A program made the position numbers and the translations under genes. Below, piece by piece: positions 59,777 to 64,000 of a DNA stretch of 64,000 nucleotides. How positions within the stretch are numbered: position 1 is the stretch's first letter; every line of letters starts with the position of its first letter. The notes beneath the pieces were generated by a model. That model was not told where the DNA came from. It searched no databases and worked only from the letters and a program-made list of their open reading frames with translations. This DNA comes from Sphagnum magellanicum (Eukaryota > Streptophyta > Sphagnopsida > Sphagnales > Sphagnaceae): contig CM038910.1 of assembly GCA_021904315.1 (NCBI GenBank), positions 18,848,001-18,912,000 of the forward strand, read 5' to 3'.

Positions 59777-59802
59777 AAGCCCCGTGCATAATGCACAGGT
59801 GT
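59777..59802 (-). repeat. Helitron 3' terminal hairpin, copy 7 (coding element)
   Basis: CCCGTGCATAATGCACAGG; on the minus strand GGGGC is followed at once by TTAAATCCATCC, the 5'-type sequence of the next copy, so the GGCCCACACTAG end is absent at this junction. Confidence 0.8.
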
Positions 59803-59889
59803 GTGTATTTGATGGTACATATTACAAAATTACAACTACAAACTACAGGTCTAAAACGTCTTTATATACGACATTTCACATGTATCTAT

Positions 59890-62800
59890 CGGGACCCTAG
59901 CTGTTGAAAATCTTGATGTTTACACTACTTGTGACTCGTGAAATAACAACATACAACTAACCATGGGAATAGACCGGAAACGGCAAATATACCCCAACGT
60001 TATTGAATGTCTGACCTTGACTCTTGTTGATTGTGATCACAAACGCCACTCGAATTGGAAATTGATGACGACGCAAAACAAATGGCCAATTAATCCCGGA
60101 GGGGGACATGATGATGCGGGGTATGAACACATGTTTGCCGACATTGTTCCCTGTGATGATCTCCACTTCAATGACACGCTGACCCAATCTCTTGACAATC
60201 AACCTGGTACCATTGCACAATCCTATTGATTGATTGAAATTGCGCAACAAAAGAATTGGCACGCCCACTTTGAGTTACAACTCATGATTTGCGATACCGC
60301 TGAATCACAAAGTGTTTAGAAATTCCACCGGATATAATGAATCCATTGAAACTCCTGCAGCAACACTTGCACCTCCTTCTGTTGGAGTCAAAGAATTTGC
60401 GCTTAAGTACGTGTGCGATTCTTCAGATAGCGATTCTAAAATTGCATTGTTGACTTCATCAACGTTAGTATTTTTGGGGGCTAAAATGTTGCGTTGCATA
60501 AGATACATGGCATCTCCAAAGTGGCACCGGTGATCCGGATAGACGGTTAGGATTAGTCCTCTTAAGCTGCAATCTTCTGTTGGCAGCCTCATATGGAATG
60601 GAATCTCGATCCAATCTAGATCGACACCTTCTTCTTCTGTAATGGTAGGAAGATTACCGTCTCCAACATTCAACACCCATTTGGCAAACTCTCGTTACTC
60701 TTCAGAATTGGTTGCCATGACTCGCATGTTGATATGAAGATGAAGAATTATAACATGTTGCCAAAGATGCAACCGAGGCAAGGAAGCACTGACAATGTCT
60801 TCTCGTCCCCCCTTGGGAATTACAGGCAAGATCTGTCGAAAATCCCCACCAAGGACCACAATTTTCCCACCAAAGATTTTATTGTCTGCGTGTGCGTCAT
60901 CCAATTGCATCAAATCACGCAGGGTGCGATCAACAGCTTCGAAAGCTCGACGATGCATCATCGGCGCCTCATCCCAAATGATCAGGTCAGTTTTACGCAC
61001 TAACTCGGCCACTTTCATCTGTTATGTGATGTTGCAAGTTGACTCATCGTGCAGATCAATCGGAATCTTAAATCTTGAATGGGCGGTCCTACCGCCTGGA
61101 AGTAACAAAGATGTGATTCCTGATGAGGCAACTGCAAGCATGATTTTGCCTTGCCCTCGTAGACGGGACAGAAGTGTTATCCAAACAAATGTTTTACCGG
61201 TTCCACCACTGCCATACATGAAGAACAGTTTGCCCTCTTTGTTTGTCACGGCATTCAAAATAGTTTCATATGCGTTGCGTTGATCATCATTGAGCCTATC
61301 TTCTACATTGTCTGCATCTGTGGTTAATGAATGCCGATCATAAGCTAGTTCTTCTTGGACCAATCGGTTTCCTCCATGAATAGAAGGGATGTAATTAGAC
61401 TTGGAAAGGGTTGGAAAATCTTCTAGGCGGTGTCCATTGCGCATGAGAACCTGATCGATCTCATACAATGCACGATCCTTCAACGCATCCTCAGAAAGGG
61501 TAATAGTTGGATCAGCACGCTCGTAGCGTGTCATTGCTTGAATGTCATCACTCAAAAACTCCCAATGTGCATCCCATAGCTGTCTGGGATTCATGACCTC
61601 GCAAAACATCAACATGGAGGCAAACATGTCACGCAGCTGTCGTCCCAAGGCCCAAACGCCGGCTTCTTCCAAGGCTTAATGCCATTCATTGTCGTCTGCA
61701 AGCAAACCCATCGCAATGCATGCATCTTTGAATGTGTCGTGCATTTTGTCATCCACTGTTTGCAAATGCTCGTAGGATGTGGCACCTTTGACGCAATTCA
61801 GCAGCATTCACAAATAGTAACGTTCACCTGATGTCGGGTGTGCATAATACATCCGACCAATGGCAAAGCCTCTCTTGCGCATTGTCCATCGCTTTAGCTT
61901 CCGATTCCACACCCATTGCTGAAGGAATTGATCGAACGTAAGGATTTGTGCAACTTCCGATTCTTGGTTTGTTTTGAACCATTTTGTGAGCATCGTTTTG
62001 GAAATGGCTAACCGTGTTGCCACTTCCTGCACATCATCGTCATCGTGAACAACACCATTTACTGATTGGGCAAATGGTATTGCAGACGCTCAACGGTAGG
62101 AAACCGCTCATGCATATCAAACTTGAAGATGCGCCACGCTGCTTCCGATGCAGATACATAGCGACAGTCAAGATATTTTTTAATTTCATCAATATCGACC
62201 ACATTTCCTTTGGTGACATTGTCGCTCTGGCGCGAGATCTCAACAGTCGCACGATCATGTCCTTTATATACATACTTGAATAGATACTTGACTGCACGAA
62301 TATTGTTGTAGACCTCAACGTTGATGTGCACATCGTATTTGGTCAATAAATAGACATTGTGCGGTACCACCCAACGATTGTCCAATTCAATGCCATGAAC
62401 CACAACTGTGTTCCCCGTATCTCTATGCCAATAAATAGGGTATTCGTTTACATCCGTCACCGTTTCGGATTAGAACTTGCGTGGATATTGTTTTTTGCAT
62501 TTGCCTTCTTCCATGCATAGGGCATTTGGAAACGCAGCTCCACATGGACCGTGCATCGTGCATCTGGCAACCGTCTCGTGGGCCAACTTGTTCGTTTTTG
62601 AATTTAGGAATTCAACACTGATCATGCGGTCTACATCCTCAACCGTGTGTGGCTTGCAGTCTTCGGTAAAAAAAATGAGACTGTGTGCATGCGACAGCCC
62701 ATGCTTTTGAAACTCAACGACATAGATTCCCGCAATCGTGCATCCCAAAATATGGTTCTTGTGAATGTCATTGATCAACTCCTTCAACTTGATTTTGAAC

Positions 62801-64000
62801 ATTCGGGTTACCAAATCCGGTCGATCCTCAGGTTGCTGTCCGAGCAATAACGCTCTTCTGATTTCAAGCCATTGGGATTGCAAGTGAATGTAACAAACGC
62901 ATCCGGATAGCCGGTCCATCTACAAATTGCCATGGCATCTTGATAATTCTGAACCATGTGATGTGGACCTACTATGAAAGAAGATGGCAGAATGATCCTC
63001 TGTCCGATGGCAACAACGCTAGTGTCACCTGCAGCGATGGCATCTTGAAGGGCTTGATAAAGATTCGCACGAAGTTTTTTTTGATTCAGGCGTAGATACT
63101 TCAAGTGATTTTGTTCTATAACCGCATAAGCATCCACAATGTATTGTTGCTACAATCGGCCACCCCGAAGCAACGCAATGCCATCGTTGTCTCAATGTTG
63201 AAGTCGATAACCATAAAATTCCGCCATTGTCACATTACAATGCTTTCTTTGAAGCTCAGATTCTTCCACATGGTCTTCATCCAAATCTGCATCAGCAATA
63301 ACACCATTGAGCTGAATATTCGGATGTCATCCATCTTCACCGTAAGGAAATAGCAACGGATAATGTAGAGCCATGTATCAGACATGTAGTTCAGAAATGC
63401 GCTGAAACGGGCCAGCTTGTTGAGCAAGGACGACGTCACGTCTGTCTACAGCCTCAGAACCATCTCCTACCATCAATTCAGCGACTTCATTAGCCATTGA
63501 CACATTGTATCGGCGGGCATCCTTTGTTCGAGAGGCAATGAGACGCCGTTTCAGATCCATGGGAACACCTTCTGTTGCCATCATATCCCTTGCCATTTTG
63601 AACACTTTAACATGGGGATTAATATTATACATCATGGTCAACAACCAATCCAACGTCGTTGGATCAAGCGAGGGCATAACAGCATGTCGGTTTTGATGTT
63701 CGCATTTCGTATCATGAATGTACAACTGTGCAAACTATGGCCGTTGTCCTTCGACAGGACATAGGGATCAATTTTGTGATAAAGTTCACCTTGAATGCAA
63801 AAGGAGTACGGTCCAGGCCCTCTTGTTACCGACTCATCAACTTTGGCACCAAGCGAAGTGAATGCCAACACCGAATTATACATGCGAATCTAATCTCGAA
63901 ATTTGACGACATTGTTCTCTTTGCTGGTTAAAAGAACTTCCAGTTCTTGTGGTGTTGTAGGAAGATTCAGTAACAGAACTTTGCCATTTTCATAACACAG
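59890..64000 (-). pseudogene. Helitron RepHel protein (HUH endonuclease plus Pif1-like helicase), C-terminal and central parts, with stops
   Basis: Order on the minus strand: ENGKVLLLNLPTTPQELEVL near the window edge; MYNSVLAFTSLGAKVDES (63882); Helitron-like N domain FKMARDMMATEG; MALHYPLLFPYGEDG (about 63370); the Rep segment FVTFTCNP (about 62890) and, after a one-base deletion near 62872, WLEIRRALLLG; the HUH motif GLSHAHSLIFF (about 62690); the catalytic tyrosine region AVKYLFKYVYKGHD (about 62290-62250); KRGFAIGRMYYAHPTSGERY (about 61870-61815). Helicase motifs follow: I GSGGTGKT (about 61200), [21 protein letters not shown] (about 60980), [22 protein letters not shown] (about 60870), then VGVPILLLRNFNQSIGLCNG (about 60265), VI VAFVITINKSQGQTF (about 60030) and YVVISRVTS (about 59950). 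About a dozen in-frame stops and at least one frameshift make it inactive. The upstream zinc finger lies outside the window. Confidence 0.93.

Larger units (their letters stand above)
59777..64000 (-). mobile_element. Coding (formerly autonomous) Helitron, 5' end beyond the window
   Basis: 3' hairpin CCCGTGCATAATGCACAGG at 59780-59798, then a subterminal block (ACATATTACAAAATTACAAC, 59817 onward) shared with Helitrons A and C, then a RepHel reading frame on the minus strand that runs off the right edge. Helitrons transpose by rolling-circle replication using an HUH endonuclease fused to a Pif1-like helicase. Confidence 0.9.

Noticed and set aside
60734-61283. Plus-strand frames of 89-162 codons
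   Set aside because: Antisense shadows of the Helitron helicase domain.
1-64000. tRNA, rRNA and organellar insertions
   Set aside because: Scanning by eye found no cloverleaf with conserved arm sequences, no rRNA core motifs and no recognisable plastid or mitochondrial gene; short or degenerate ones could be missed without a covariance search.

Overview
This is a nuclear window from a land plant. It holds introns with GT/AG borders, a plant-type nodulin-like MFS transporter, BURP and SUVR-type SET relics, Ty3/gypsy, Ty1/copia, hAT, CACTA-like and Helitron sequences, and long AT-rich intergenic DNA. A decayed gene for the flagellar dynein regulatory complex protein DRC11/IQCA1 points to a lineage that has, or descends from ancestors with, motile sperm (fern, lycophyte or gymnosperm). 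A conifer or gnetophyte that has lost flagella would fit the decay, but the sequence alone does not fix the species.

Layout. 1-3.7 kb: broken gypsy pol, an antisense copia RNase H fragment and a small CACTA-type MITE. 5.4-6.6 kb: an unidentified decayed coiled-coil coding stretch. 8.7-11.8 kb: a decayed SUVR-type histone methyltransferase, followed by a foldback MITE. 12.8-13.5 kb (minus): a degenerate cysteine-containing ORF of unknown family. 15.7-18.2 kb: a decayed hAT transposase-like gene with a BED-like finger and dimerisation region. 18.6-25 kb: AT-rich DNA with a 300-bp tandem repeat split by a second repeat family. 26.8-29.4 kb: the one clearly intact gene, a four-exon, 610-codon nodulin-like MFS transporter. 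35.0-36.3 kb (minus): a BURP-domain pseudogene.

38.6-56.4 kb (minus): the DRC11/IQCA1 pseudogene, of which eight exons and a possible ninth can be read. It carries three in-frame stops, a 2-nt deletion and a lost splice donor. The gap between two of its exons (41.6-52.1 kb) holds a head-to-tail array of non-autonomous Helitrons (42.5-49.02 kb) and an apparently intact ORF on the opposite strand (50.56-51.21 kb).

59.1-64 kb (minus): a small Helitron fragment joined to a RepHel-coding Helitron that runs off the window. The coding element and the array members share the same 3' terminal hairpin and the same subterminal block, so the coding element (or a better preserved relative) is the likely source of Rep/helicase for the array. 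Premature stops across the decayed genes are dominated by codons explicable as C-to-T changes (CAA, CAG or CGA to stop), as expected for heavily methylated DNA.
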